A stretch of DNA of 64,000 nucleotides from Strongylocentrotus purpuratus. Taxonomy: Eukaryota > Echinodermata > Echinoidea > Camarodonta > Strongylocentrotidae. Position 1 is the first letter of the stretch, and each line of letters begins with the position of its first letter. The notes below the pieces were generated by a model. The model searched no databases. It was given only the letters and a program-made list of their open reading frames with translations, and was not told the DNA's origin. This document shows, piece by piece, positions 31,142 through 42,866 of the stretch. The stretch covers positions 62,001-126,000 of the forward strand of contig NW_022145545.1 in the NCBI RefSeq assembly GCF_000002235.5. Reading direction: 5' to 3'. The position numbers and the translations under genes are program-made.

Positions 31142-31670
31142 AGGTACTATGTCCCATTTGCAAGCCAAAAAAATGAAAAGGTTAAATTTCAATGGCATTT
31201 GAAAGATAATACTAATTTAGAACTTCCCTAAAAAGGTGGGGTTTGAAAATGTCTTCAAGTGGGAAAATAACGAATTTTAGTTATCAAATCGACTTAGGAG
31301 CTATAGAGCCAATAAGTAATAGTCTTGATTGTACAGACCATTGTACCGAATGGTCATACGTTTTATGCTGCGCAAAGATTCAATCAGTTTAATTTCGGCC
31401 ATCACAAGAAGTGGGTTATTGATGTAGACAAATGCTCATGTACTCTTTACAGCTCATTTTATGTATGTTATTACCAAAGAAAAAAAGCCAGTCAGTCACT
31501 CAATAGTGTCTGACAGTGAAGTCTAGCAAGTAAACAAGTTTTCTTGCATAATTTGAATATTAGAACACTGCTAACGTTTAAATTTCACAGATAGGACATA
31601 CATGACATATTCATAATTCCTGCAAAGTTCTACAGAATTTGAGGTTGGCTGCAAAAGGGACATAGTACCT
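31142..31670 (+). mobile_element. TTAA-flanked MITE family A, second copy
   Basis: Ends AGGTACTATGTCCC and GGGACATAGTACCT are exact inverted repeats with TTAA outside both (31138-31141, 31671-31674). Aligned over its whole length, in reverse, with 17698-18215. 529 bp, non-coding; lies just downstream of metallothionein. Confidence 0.8.
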
Positions 31671-32309
31671 TTAACTGAGCTAAATTGAATATGAGAGCCT
31701 CTCAGGACATTGTACATATTTTTTTAGTTTACATATAACACTTATCTTTATTGACAAGGCATTTTTTTTTAGTACAACATAGAACGCAAGTCTACAAAGT
31801 CTAGTACAACTTCTTGGTACAACCAACAATATTTTCAGGGTATGGATTGTTAAAAAAATGATTCAAGTGAATGACACAATATTCATAGGTATCAAATAAC
31901 AACTGATGTGTTATAAGCAATTCTTCAATTATTGAAAGTACTACGCACCAGTTGCTGTCCTAATGAAATTCATGCAGGACAGGACTCTTTTTGACACTCG
32001 ACACAATTCCATAACAGACTTAGCCAAGCTAAACTTGAACTAGCTGTTGAACATAGCCCTCATAAATCTGACTAAAAAAATAAAATAACACATTAAAACT
32101 TTGTCTCTAGCTACATACATGTATATGTCAGATACAAGCAGCTAAAAAGAGGTCCTATTGATGCGGTGCAGATCTACAGTCTTCATTTCAGACCCTGTAA
32201 TATATATTATGACTGGCAAAGGTTTGTGTCTGGAAACAATTTTCACTATATAGCCATGAACACTAATAAAATCTCACCTGTCATCCCTATAGCAAAGGGC
32301 CCTCCTCGT

Positions 32310-32389
32310 CTAGCATGCACAGTTCCCCTCAGTGCATGAGCAGCCGCCTCCACACTTGCAGCCATCAGCACACGTCTTGCATGCAACAT
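32310..32389 (-). CDS. Metallothionein exon 3
   Basis: 80 bases after TCATAG, ending TAG. Eight cysteines: VACKTCADGCKCGGGCSC then TEGNCAC. Confidence 0.93.
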
Positions 32390-32549
32390 CTATGAAAAAA
32401 CAAGATAAAATAAGTAATTTACATCAAATTAGAATGTCTCTATTGCTGGTATAACTGCATTTCTCTTACATACAGACTACACAGCAGAATATATAATGGG
32501 CCCCTCATTCACATTCAACCCAACAACCCCCACCCCCTCCCTCAAAAAA

Positions 32550-32586
<37 letters not shown>

Positions 32587-33456
32587 ATCTATAGTGATTT
32601 TTTTAAATTTAATTAGTGACAACAAAAATATACACCTAGGAGATGTGAATTCATATCTCCCTGGCAAATCATATAGACCTATATCTAGCCTGTCAACATT
32701 ATGTTAGATTTGTGCCCCCCCCCCCACAACAAAACTATAGATACACCTGAATGATATATATATTGTGCACAAATAATCATTGCTAGTTTGCCTGCACCCA
32801 TTTAAGGGTGATAGTATAAAGAAATGAAAAATGCATGAGCATTTGGAACATTTTTTTCCCTATGAATATAAATGTTTGTGTAAAGAGTAGTAGCCTAAAT
32901 GCCTACTAGGAGTAGCAGGAGGCATTTTCAATGAAAATGATGAAAGACTCACTCGTGCATTTTCCACAGCAGATTCCATCCTTGCAGCATTCACCAGTTT
33001 TACAGCAATCTTGTCCCTTGCAGGCACACTCCTTGCCCTCTGTGTTCAGAATTTAAAAAAAAATATATATATAATGATATAAAAACATAATAAAAGTAAT
33101 AACAATCTTGGATTTGAAACCACAAATCCATCAGTGCTTGTTGGTAAAAACTCAGTTATTGACATAACCGTTGATGTTACAAGGATGAAGAAACGGGCAA
33201 GAAAACATGACATAACTTATTTGTCACATACATTTGGAACATAGTTGAATGCAAATTTCTATGTGCACATTTACTACACACTCGACACTCATTTTGGGAT
33301 CTGTAACTCAGACTAGTATACACTGTAGATTGTTAAAGTCTCATTAGCATAATATATATTCATGGAGAGTCAGGCGCGTACGCAGGGGGTTGGGGGTTGG
33401 GGGTTAACCCCCCCCCCCCTTGGTATTTGTTATGTGTGTGTTTTGAATGAAACCCC

Positions 33457-33487
<31 letters not shown>

Positions 33488-35145
33488 AATTAAAAAAAAA
33501 TATATACCAATGGCTGACCTAAAAAAGTTGACCTTAACCCCCCCCCCCCCCCAAACGGAGCAAAATGTCAAATTTCCAAATTTCGAGACAAAAAAAATAT
33601 TCAGCGGCTGGCTGAGTCGTTGCGAAATTTTGGACCTGATTTTAATCCCCCCCCCCCCCCCCCTTGAAAAAATCCTGCGTACGCCACTGTGGAGAGTAAC
33701 TAAGAATGTATATACCCCCATCCCTTTCCACCTAAATAATTGCCTCGATGAATATAGATATTACGTGATTCTGTGTAATAATTATATGATTAAAAGAACG
33801 GATCCTATTTCTAAAAACGAATGAAACGCCGATAACACCAAACAACAACAACAACAACACCGCACTGTCTACGTTGCAGCATGGTCCATGGTTGCAGACA
33901 GGCAGTCTGCAAGCACAAACCCTGGTCAGTCGTAAAAGTGAGTTCGCACTATAAGACAACCATAGGCCATGTACTGTAGCTGCTCTTGACACAACCAGTA
34001 GGTAGCTGGGCTAGACTTCTCTCAAGGCACAATGATTTTTTGATAAAGTGTCAAATTAGGGTCTGTGCCTGCAGACTAGCAGACAGGCTGCATTGCGTGT
34101 CGTGATCGCGTAAAATCAAGCGGTTTAGTGATTCTAGAAACGCTACACCGTACACGGTATACGGTAACTGGGCATTTTAACATGTTAATGAGAACATTGA
34201 ACATTGATTTCGAATCGGGCAAAGCTAGTTTTCCATGCAGAAACACGGAGTTGCAAACCATCCAGATCGAGACTCCAAATAAATTGCGTTATTGACTAAT
34301 TGATTATGTCTTTACAAATCTTTATTCTCAGTTTTCTTATGTATAACTGATTTTCTTATAAAACTGAAGATAAAAAAAATTATGGTGAATGAACGCCATT
34401 AAACTACTCTCTAAAAAAAATCGAGAGATGACGGACGTCACTCCTCTGGAGAGTGAAAATGTCCCGGTGGGGTCACTCCCCTGCAAAGAGTGACACGTAT
34501 GACCGTCACCACCAAGGCATATATCCCCCTTTAGCGGTCAATTTCAAGGACATTTTGTGAAATTTAACCCCCTTTTTACGTCAAAACAAGGACAAAATCG
34601 TAATTTGGAATACCCCTATTTATAAGATTGTAAGGACACTTTCGCAAATTTACCCTATTTTACCATATTTCAAGGACAAGACTCGGCTCCGAGAATTTTT
34701 CTTCCCGGTTTTCTCTTTTCCCTTCCCGGTTTTCTCTTTTCCCTTTTCCTGACCCCTATTTCTCAATTTCGGGGACACCTGTGCACCCCTGTTTTCTTTA
34801 TTTCGAGGAATATTTTGTCCGCGGACATTGCTTGAAATTGACCCCTTTTTCCGCGATTTTGGTAACGGTCATGCGGTCCGGAAGTCACAGTGACCCCACC
34901 GGGGAATTGTAGTGAAAATAGAGTGAACATCCACTCTTTTCTTCTTAGAGAGCACTCTAAAATCAATCGATTTTCACTCCTAAACAAGTGATCACGAACG
35001 TCACTCCCAAGAAAGTGAAAATAGAGTGAAAATTCACTCTCTTTTTTTAAGAGGGTAGTATTACCAACAACAACAACAACAACAACAACATTGATTTCGA
35101 CTTTTTTTTCTTACCCTTGCAGCAGTCACACTTGACGTCAGGCAT
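32310..35145 (-). CDS. Metallothionein (three coding exons)
   Basis: Coding exons on the minus strand: 35115-35145, 32953-33039 and 32310-32389; introns of 2075 and 563 bp with GTAAGA/GTGAGT donors. The product is 65 residues with 20 cysteines in CxC, CC and CxxC groups: it starts MPDVKCDCCKEGKECACKGQ and ends GCSCTEGNCAC. This is the sea urchin metallothionein layout (about 64-65 residues, 20 Cys, two clusters), which binds zinc, cadmium and copper through thiolates in the cytosol. The exon split (N-tip, middle, C-cluster) also fits that family. The start ATG is the first in the transcript region, in context CACCATGCC. Introns hold an hAT-like MITE and a second MITE, neither affecting splice sites. 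A TATA-like box and one metal-response-element core lie upstream. A TTTATT at 31747-31752 (AATAAA on the gene strand) is a polyadenylation candidate. Confidence 0.95.
32548..32580. repeat. (TA)n microsatellite in metallothionein intron 2
   Basis: About 16 TA dinucleotides. Confidence 0.9.
32953..33039 (-). CDS. Metallothionein exon 2
   Basis: 87 bases after CTGAACACAG, before GTGAGT. Nine cysteines, including GQDCCKTGECCKDGICCGKC. Confidence 0.93.
33371..33689. mobile_element. hAT-like MITE in metallothionein intron 1
   Basis: Starts CAGGCGCGTACGCAGGGGG and ends with the mirror CCTGCGTACGCCACTG. Exact 8-bp target duplication TGGAGAGT at 33363-33370 and 33690-33697. 319 bp, with several long C runs. 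A close relative forms the right part of the composite element at 57760-60716 (both contain CCAATGGCTGACCTAAAAAA and AGCGGCTGGCTGAGTCGTT). Confidence 0.85.
34397..35047. mobile_element. MITE in metallothionein intron 1
   Basis: Left end ACTACTCTCTAAAAAAAA is roughly mirrored by TTTTTTTAAGAGGGTAGT at the right. Internal GAGTGAAAATAGAGTGAA and CACTCCC words recur near both ends. It brings a TGCACCC word (34782-34788) that matches the MRE core, possibly by chance. Confidence 0.55.
35115..35145 (-). CDS. Metallothionein exon 1 (coding part)
   Basis: ATG plus nine codons and one base (MPDVKCDCCK), then donor GTAAGA. The split codon makes glutamate with exon 2. Confidence 0.93.
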
Positions 35146-35270
35146 GGTGATGAAATTGAACTCGAGTTGTACGTTTCAGAAGGTAGTGTAAATCACACTC
35201 AATCGCTTCAGCTTGATTTTTTTTTGAAATCTTTTGTCTAGCTTGTGACAAAACCTGGTGAAATTCGGGT

Positions 35271-35303
35271 TTTTATGTGTTTTCACTCCAAGATCCGTGT
35301 GCA
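35271..35303 (-). promoter_or_regulatory. Metallothionein core promoter: TATA-like box and MRE-like site
   Basis: On the gene strand, ACATAAAA (35271-35278) is a plausible TATA box about 130 bp before the ATG. TGCACAC at 35297-35303 matches the metal response element core TGCRCNC about 20 bp upstream of it. A one-mismatch core, TGCACTA, is at 35335-35341. Transcription start not mapped. Confidence 0.5.
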
Positions 35304-35399
35304 AACAAATAGGTAAACACATCACGTATTATGCACTAGATTGTTAGCGGTGTGGAGAGCTCAATCTATATGGGCGTTTCTAGTTTTGCATACGCTCCT

Positions 35400-37040
35400 A
35401 TCAGGAATGGTGATGACAGGCTGTGTCGGATAAGGGATATATGGAAGGGAAGCAAAATCGGTATTTAAAAAAAAGCGCCGGGGATGCTTTCCCCTCCCCC
35501 CCCCCCCCCCCCCCCAACGTTTGCCTAAAAGAAAAAAGTGTTGCTGAAACAGTACGAAATTGAATGATAAAGGTAACACTGTCAACTTTGTGTCAAAATC
35601 TTTTAAAGCCACACTGTCCTACTGGTAGCTACTTGCTCCTTCTTTTTAGAAAACATTGCCTAATCGGTGACCATTGGTCCCCCGTGATCCTCTTTTTCTT
35701 ATGTTAAATAAGAGCTGAGTTGATGAGATAACAACGTGTCCAGTGTGGTCTAATCCCTTCTATAAACTAGTACAGATAAGCTTTAAAACGTAAAGATTCC
35801 ATAAAGTATTTCAAAATCATGTAGCACAATGACAAAAATATATAGGTATGTAATTGATATGGTACTGACATGTACACGATCTCAAGGCTTACGCTCCTAA
35901 TCATATGATAAATTAAAACATAACCAACAACCATTACAAGAACAAATCAACCCCGGGCAACAACAAAACCACACCGATAACTATGTACGATATGACCCCC
36001 CCCCCCCCCCCTCCCGGCCCATGTACAGACACAACACACCATTCAAAGTTCACGTGTCACTATATACCGTCCTCCTCCAATACCACTGAAGAAGGTTCGA
36101 TATCACTGATGATATCTCTTAATAATAGAATCAAAACGCCTCGAGTGGAGACGATAGGATATAAAGTTTGCACTATGGGGTCGGCCTGTATGGTTATAAC
36201 TCATTGATTCACACGAAATACATAAAATGGAGCATAAATGAATAATGTTTAAAAGTTTTCACAAATTTCGCCTTCCCGGGGTACAACAATGATTGTGATC
36301 TTTTTTCTGTCATACTTTGTGATAAAGATTAAAACACCTTAAGAAGAGACTAGAGGGGGTTAGGTTTGCACTCGAGTAGCGCTTGCATGCTCGCCCTCAT
36401 TATTTCACACGAATAATCAAACAACTATTGAATATTTAAGATTATTTAGATACGTGACACGTTCAGTACGTGCGGGCAGCTTTTCCGAGTTTGGCTGGGT
36501 TGAATCATGTGACCGGCTTTGTGTGGCTTCTAGATGGATAAATAATGTTGAACTGCCCTTGTTTTCTAAAATTCTTTTTAGCCGAAGCTCGAACAAAAAA
36601 TAAACTTTTCTTAATGCCTGTATGTTATGAATCACCATTTCCAAGTGGCTTTGGGCTTCGGACTGTATGAAGAACACTTAAATATTTCAATGCAACTTCT
36701 ATTTCAGGCTGGAATAATACGTTATTCGGAAAAAGGGTAGTTGTGGTTAATTTGTCGAAATGTAATGAAAGTTGATTATTCTAAGATGAAATTAATTCAG
36801 AGAGTCGCAAGCCAAGAGATCAAGTGCCTCGATCCCCTCTATTAGTATTTTGAACCTGGAGTGGGTCTGGAGTAGGCCTATACCCCTCCCGGTCATGCAA
36901 ACCCTGTGTAGATATACAGAAGCCTTCCGTGAGGAGTTACATCGAATATAATGAGTACTATTCATGGAATATCAGTATCATGCACTGAAAGTGTCTTTGT
37001 ACGTTTTGGATATCATCTGGCCTCAGGGTATATTGAATTG
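35400..37040. other. Intergenic upstream of metallothionein
   Basis: Poly-C runs at about 35497 and 35997. A weak tandem pair (ATnAAAACnCCT...GTTTGCACT) at about 36120-36180 and 36325-36375. No exon recognised. Confidence 0.45.
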
Positions 37041-37059
37041 CTGAAATTGTTAATTAATC

Positions 37060-37600
37060 AGAGGTGGCACTCTCGAGGGGCATCAGTGGTGCGCAGCCCC
37101 CAAATTTGTTCAGGTACCCTCAATGTGCCCCTATTTACAGAGGAAATGTGCCCCATTTTATTTTATTTTGACGAGTGACCCTCTTTCTTCGCAAGTAGTG
37201 CCCCTTCCCCTGCTAATAAGTGACCTTTTATTTTGACATGTGCCCCTTTTCCTTTTTATGAAGCGCCCTAGTTTTTAATTTGATAAGTACCCCCCCCCCC
37301 TATCTTAAAAAATAAAAGCCCCTTATCTTTCTCATAAATGCCCCATTTCACCTCTGATAAAATAATACCCCTATCAAAATCTGATAAGCACTCATTTTCC
37401 TTTGACCGTCTGAGTGCTCCTTTTCCATTGCAACACGTTTCCTTGTTCCATTATCGTAAATGCCCCTTATCATCTCTGGTTAGTGCCTCGTAATTACTAC
37501 CTCTGAAAAGCGCCCCTTCACCTCTGATAATTGCCCCAATTCACATATGAGAGGTGTGACACGTTTTACTTTGACACGTGCCCATTTTCCTTTGTAAAAA
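37060..37600. repeat. Degenerate short-unit repeat (GATAAGTGCCCCTTTTCCTTT-like)
   Basis: Words such as AAGTGCCCC, TGATAAnTGCCCC and CCCCTTTTCCTTT recur about 20 times with 20-40-bp spacing, strongly diverged. Probably an ancient minisatellite. Confidence 0.55.
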
Positions 37601-38815
37601 AATACCAACAGCTGCATAAACTCACATAGAATACATCCAATTACAAATTTCCCCCAAAATGTGCATTGTTTTTCCCAAATCGACCGTCCAGGAAGCCCTT
37701 CAAAAAAGAAGCCCCTCCCCGACTCGCATTTACTGTTGATATAATTATGTTAGTTTTTTGTTAACGTTTTGTTATAGTCTGTCATTATTTGATTGTGCTT
37801 AAAACTGATCAGGATTTGTTTTAACCATAACCTAAACTACATAAAGTACATGCGACCTTAAAGATCTATAAATGTTTATTTAATATTTAGATCATCAGAC
37901 CTAACTCCAATATTTATGTCATCCCTGATAATGTTGAGATTAATGAAAATTAATCCTCTAGAAATGTTCTTTTTATTTTCTGTCATTTGTGAATACAGGA
38001 GCGTCGAAATTTGCACTCGAGCCGCAGCTTTTTTTGTGGTGCCCCGAGTGCACACAATAACATTATGAAAATTCATATACCCATGGACTTTGTAATACCG
38101 CACCATGCCCAGTGACTATCCTTGTATAACTTATAGAGCAGACCTGTGCGTGCGGTCTCACGTTCCGAGTGCATAAAACTAAATAAGGATTAACGGAAAT
38201 TATAAAGGTTACGTCTGCAATACACATCCAAATATTTTGTATCGACTATTTTTACTTGTATTTTTTAATTGAATACATATTGGATGTGATTCTTTCAAAT
38301 ATTGATGAAGGGGCTTATCTGCTAGACTAGTATCCGCTCTGCACACAAACTGTGGATGATCGTATTAGATTGATGCACTCGGTGGTCTACAGATTTAGCC
38401 TTTAAATAAGGTACACTCACCGATTACTTCGGAAGTCTAAAATTCTGAATCATCATGCGAATAGTTAACTTTTATTTTATATGTCAGTCTTAGCTATTAC
38501 ATTTTCATATTCCTGGTTTGTGAATCGTAAGTGATGTTATCGTTTCTGTTGAATTGAGCTACATTGACATCTTTTGCCAAAGCAAATCTTTTGTAGCAAA
38601 ATTATTATTGCATACTCTACCGTGCTCATATTGCTTCAGTAGGCATAGCTTTAGAGCCTACATGTTCTTAAGAAAAGACACGTTATGAATTTTCTTCTCT
38701 TTATTTTCCTTTTTCTTTTTCTCATTATAAGGCATATTATCATTAAATTTATTTTCATCATTGTATTACAAAAGAGTATATGGCATGGGCTTTTTCTCTG
38801 TGCTACTATGTACTA
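37601..38815. other. Intergenic, no gene recognised
   Basis: AT-rich; no exon, RNA gene or element ends recognised. Confidence 0.4.
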
Positions 38816-38819
38816 TTAG

Positions 38820-39060
38820 TACTTCAATTCAATTCAATTCAATTCATTTTATTCATTTCTATTTTCAATAAAAACAATACAAATGTATATACAATGATAA
38901 GCATTCGCAATATATAAGAAAATGAAAATAGGGAACTAGAAAATAAGACCATATGGCCTTGTGGAGGCATAGTTCACCGAACAGTAGTTAAGAGGATAAC
39001 ATATACAAACAAAACTAAAAAAGAAACATACATGACAAAACATGACTGGGACATCGTTCA
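38820..39060 (-). repeat. Possible LINE 3' end with (TTGAA)n tail
   Basis: Starts with four TTCAA units then TTTATTCATTTCTATTTTCA. Short pentamer tails of this kind mark 3' ends of CR1/Rex-type LINEs. No RT coding seen, so the call is weak. Confidence 0.35.
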
Positions 39061-39540
39061 TGGCAGGTAATACATATAGAAATAATCATTACAATGTGTT
39101 AATAAACAGGAGCGTTAATAAAGTGATATTGAAACATCATTATTGTTTTTGTTATTATTTTTAATATCATTACCATATTATTATCATTATCATTATTATT
39201 ATTACTATTAGTTATTAGCAGGGGCGTAGACAACGGGGGGGGGGGGGGATGAGGGGGATGCATCCCCCCCACCTCACAAGGTGGGGGTATGGCATGTACA
39301 ATCATCCCCCCCCCCCCAGGTTTTGGGGAATGATATTTGCTTACTTAATAAGTCATAATGATGATAATAATAGTAATAATAATAATGATAACAATTATAA
39401 TATTAATAATAATAATAATTATGATGATGATAATAATAATCCTCATCATTATTGTAATTATGTTTATTGTTATTAGCCGCATTCACACGGTGAAAGCCAA
39501 TTCAGACGGTAAAAAAAGAAAAATCTTACAAGTATTTTGT

Positions 39541-39574
39541 GGTTATCTTGTGGTTTGGAAACCACAAGATAACC
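39541..39574. repeat. Perfect hairpin, 16-bp stem, 2-base loop
   Basis: GGTTATCTTGTGGTTT, loop GG, AAACCACAAGATAACC. Lies just outside the left end of the next element. Confidence 0.85.
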
Positions 39575-39717
39575 ACAAGATTAAACAGGCGCGGATCTAC
39601 GGGGGGGGGGGGGGTTAGGGGGTTTAAACCCCCCTTGGGAGGCCCAAAAAACAACAAGAAAAAAAAAAAAAGGAAAAAAAAAGAAGAAAAAAAAGAAAAA
39701 AGAAAGAAAAAAGAACG

Positions 39718-39803
39718 CACGCTGGAAAGAAACCCTTTCAAGTGCAAATACTGTGAGAATATATTCAACTCATCTGGTAACTTAACCAAACACATGATAA
39801 CTC
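39718..39803 (+). pseudogene. Captured C2H2 zinc-finger fragment, copy 1
   Basis: HAGKKP linker in one frame, then after one extra T, PFKCKYCENIFNSSGNLTKH plus M in the next frame. C-x2-C-x12-H is the C2H2 finger spacing with the HTGEKPF-type linker. The second zinc-binding histidine region is replaced by MITLDI and the element sequence follows. No start codon or splice context; a transposon-borne fragment. Confidence 0.7.
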
Positions 39804-39946
39804 TGGATATCAGGCGCGGATCTACGGGGGGGGGGGGTTTTTAGGGGGTTTAAACCCCCCCCCCCCCCTTGGGCGGCCCAAAAAACACACCAAAAAAAAA
39901 AGGGAAAAAAAAGAGGGAAAAAAAAGAAAAAAAGAAAGAAAAAAGA

Positions 39947-40033
39947 ACGCACGCTGGAGAGAAACCCTTTCAAGTGCAAATATTGTGAGAAGATATTCAA
40001 CTCATCTGGTAACTTAACCAAACACATGATAAC
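39947..40033 (+). pseudogene. Captured C2H2 zinc-finger fragment, copy 2
   Basis: Same as copy 1 with HAGEKP and CEKIFNSSGNL, including the same one-base frameshift. The shift therefore predates the self-nesting. Confidence 0.7.
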
Positions 40034-41394
40034 TCTGGATATAACTGTGTATTTAACTGTTACTTGATTTAAAAAGACGTTATCATGCACTGCTTTTTAT
40101 GGTCTCCAATGTGTTAATAGATGCCAGGAAAACATCACTTACGGGGTTAAAATAAACACCCAAAAAAAATCGGCTCGCCGCTTCGCGGCTCGTGGACGAT
40201 GCTCCGCATCGTCATTATTTTGGTCAATCCCCCCCCCTTAGCAAAAAGCTAGATCCGCCCCTGGATATAACTGTGTATTTAACTGTTACTTGATTTAAAA
40301 AGACGTTATCATGCACTGCTTTTTATGGTCTCCATTGTGTTAATAGATGCCAGGAAAACATCACTTACGGGGTTCAAATAAACACCCCCCAAAAAAATCG
40401 GCTCGCCGCTTCGCGGCTCGTGGACGATGCTTCGCATCGTCATTATTTTGGTCACCCCCCCCCCTTAGCAAAAAGCTAGATCCGCCCCTGAGTCATCCCC
40501 CCCAGGTGTACGAACCTGTCTACGCCACTGGTTATTAGTAGGAGTAGTTCTGATCATGGGCATACTGTATGTGTATGCGATAAAGACTATACTATGCAGT
40601 TTATGCAATTTTGCACACGGTTCCAAAAGGACTTGTCCATAGTCTGCAATTGCAGACCCGAATATTGTTCTTAATCCAATGAACCCGTTTTGGCCTCCTT
40701 CAACAAAATAATACCAAGCGCTTTGCGTGTTGGCTCACATTTTATGCAAAATATTTGTAGTTTATTTATTTATTTATTTATTTATTTTTATTCATTTTTT
40801 TATTTATTTTTTGTTTGGGGGGGGGGGGTGACTTATTTTCGTTTTGCTTTGTTTGCTTGCTTGTGATACTTTTTCTGATTCATATTTAGTGCATCAAATT
40901 GAACGTCATCAAAAAGCTATATTCCCAATCGACTACATTTCCGTACCCAATTCCTCCGTCCATATATTTGAATGGATAACAATGTTGCTCTAACTAAAAT
41001 TATTGTAGGGGAAAGGGGGTTTTACGTTGACAATAAAAGTAAATCTTTAGCAGTTTAACCAAAACAATAAATTAACTCAATTTTAAAAACAGACTGTGAG
41101 TTATCGTAGTAAAGATGAGTTACCACTGGGTACTCGGCCGTTTGTTTGTTTTTAAGCACATTATAAATACCCATGGACGTACGGGCACATTTTTGCGAGG
41201 AGCTGGCTGACATCTTTTCAGTTTCTTCATTTTTCAGAAAAATGCAATATTCGAGTACCCCTTGTCCCGATTGTGTCTTGACACTACGCGGTGCCCCCGA
41301 TGCCCGAATTTCAAGCGATGGTTGCTTGAATTCCAGCACTTTAATATCTCGGGGGTGGGGGGGGGGAGCTGATGCAGTCGATCCCCTAGCCACC

Positions 41395-42255
41395 CCGGGG
41401 ATCTCGGGGGCCTCGAGCTCCCCCACTTAAAAAAAGTATATTAAAAAGAAATAGAAAGAAAGAAAGAATAGTGACCTGTCAGCGTCACAAAATAATGCTC
41501 ATCTGACCATGATTAAATGCCAAAAACCCCGAGCTTCGGGGAGTGCTACCCCCGGACTTTAACCTAGGGCCCTAAGGCGGGCCCCTGAGTGCTAATTTGA
41601 CGGTAATCTAATGCCTAAAACCCCTGAGCTTCTGGGGGCTCAGCCCCTGTACCGACATGCCAATTAGTGTCCTGCCAGTGTCACCACAATTTTGTAAATC
41701 ACCGGTATCGAATTGTATTGGGGGATGCCTATGCCTGAGCCCCCCCCCCCCCCCCTCCCCTAGATCTACATCTTGTTGGCGGGAAAAATCTCAACTAATC
41801 TCTCCTACTTTTCCTCTTTCTCTTTTTGTCCCTTTCCCTTTCTCTCCTCTTTCCCTTCCCCTTCCCTTCTCTCTCTTTTAGGTTAGCTGGGGGGGGGGGG
41901 GGGAGAGAAAGGTTTTTCGCCCCCCCCCCCGATCCACACGTTATTGGCGGGAAAATTGCAACTGATATCTTTTTCTTCTTCCTCTTTTTTCCCTTCCCTT
42001 TATCTCGTCTTTTCCGTTTTATTTCCCTTTCCTTCCTTCTCTCTTATTTTATTGATGGGGGGGGGGGGAATGCCCTTTCGGCTCCCGATCTCCTTCTTCC
42101 CCCTTCTTTTCTTCTTCCTTTTCTTTCTTTCCCTTTCGCTCCTCTTTCCCTTTTCCTCCCCTTCTTTTTCTTCTCTCTCTCTCTCTCTCTCTTTGCGGGG
42201 GCGGGGGGGGGGGGGGGGGAGGGAAGGCCCGCCCGGCCCCCTGGATCCGCGCCTG
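41395..42255. mobile_element. Truncated relative of the composite hAT-like element
   Basis: 41395-41720 aligns directly with about 58670-59000 (CTCGAGC-CCCCAC, AAAGTATATTAAA, then minisatellite A). 41720-42230 holds polypyrimidine units with GGCGGGAAAATTGCAACTGA, in inverse orientation to those at 57780-58490. It ends CCTGGATCCGCGCCTG at 42255. No left end seen. Confidence 0.6.
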
Positions 42256-42653
42256 AGCAAAGTATAAGCCCACTTCCTCAGAAGGTAGACATCATTCTGC
42301 ATACACCAAGGCCAGTGAACCAACCTGGCTAAGAGGAAAGGTGATCTCCACAATCTCTTTTTAAATGTATATCATAGAGTTAGAATATGGTAGACAAGTA
42401 CGTTGCTACGTGGACCATATGAGACACTTTACTCTAGCAAGAGAAGCCTAGTTACAGCCGTCAATCGATAATAAGTGAGTAATCAACAGCCTATAGTCCA
42501 CAGAGGCTCAGCCAGATCAAGCACAGCATTCAAGCCAAAAAGAAACGCACCCAGCAATTGGATCTTGTACGATGGGGAACCGTTGCCTTGATGCTGAACA
42601 CTCTAACGTTGATACTGAAACAGCTGCCGACCCTGCTCAAACAGGGCCCTGTT

Positions 42654-42866
42654 TCATAAAACTTGTTATCAATAACAAGTTACAAGCTACTGTTATAAGC
42701 TACTGAAATCAGGCATCTGATTGGCTGAGAGCAAACTTGATATCAATAACAAGTTACAAGCTACTGTTATAAGCTACTGAAATCAAGGCATCTGATAGGC
42801 TGAGAGCAAATTTGTCATAGAAATTTAGCATTTGTTATTGATAAAAAGTTTTATGAAACGGGCCCC
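42654..42866. mobile_element. GGGCCCTGTTTCATAAAA-ended MITE, copy 1
   Basis: GGGCCCTGTTTCATAAAACTT and its mirror AAGTTTTATGAAACGGGCCC bound it. An inner block (ATCAATAACAAGTTACAAGC...GGCTGAGAGCAAA) is tandemly duplicated. Related to 53934-54082. Confidence 0.75.

Larger units (their letters stand above)
39586..40490. mobile_element. Self-nested CAGGCGCGGATC element with captured zinc finger
   Basis: The order is half A (39586-39811), half A (39812 to about 40035), half B (about 40036-40262), half B (40263-40490). Half A starts CAGGCGCGGATCTACGGGGG and half B ends GCTAGATCCGCCCCTG. So one complete A-B element lies inside another, split at CTGGATAT. The repeated junction word is only GATAT plus a shared CTG. 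Half A contains a zinc-finger-like segment. Confidence 0.7.
39219..40530. mobile_element. hAT-like element, outer, with exact 8-bp target duplication
   Basis: CAGGGGCGTAGAC at the left and GTCTACGCCACTG at the right; GTTATTAG repeated exactly at 39211-39218 and 40531-40538. Internally it holds (ATT)n-like sequence, a perfect 16-bp-stem hairpin (39541-39574) and a self-nested second element (39586-40490). Confidence 0.8.

Noticed and set aside
17031..31670. The A and B TTAA MITEs as part of the same inverted duplication as SMCHD1
   Set aside because: Their order relative to the two genes is not mirror-symmetric (B then A on one side, A then B on the other), each copy has its own TTAA flanks, and the B copies differ by large deletions. 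Independent insertions explain them.
42571..42655. Open stretch starting MGNRCLDAEHSN
   Set aside because: Runs straight into a MITE; no splice signals or family match.
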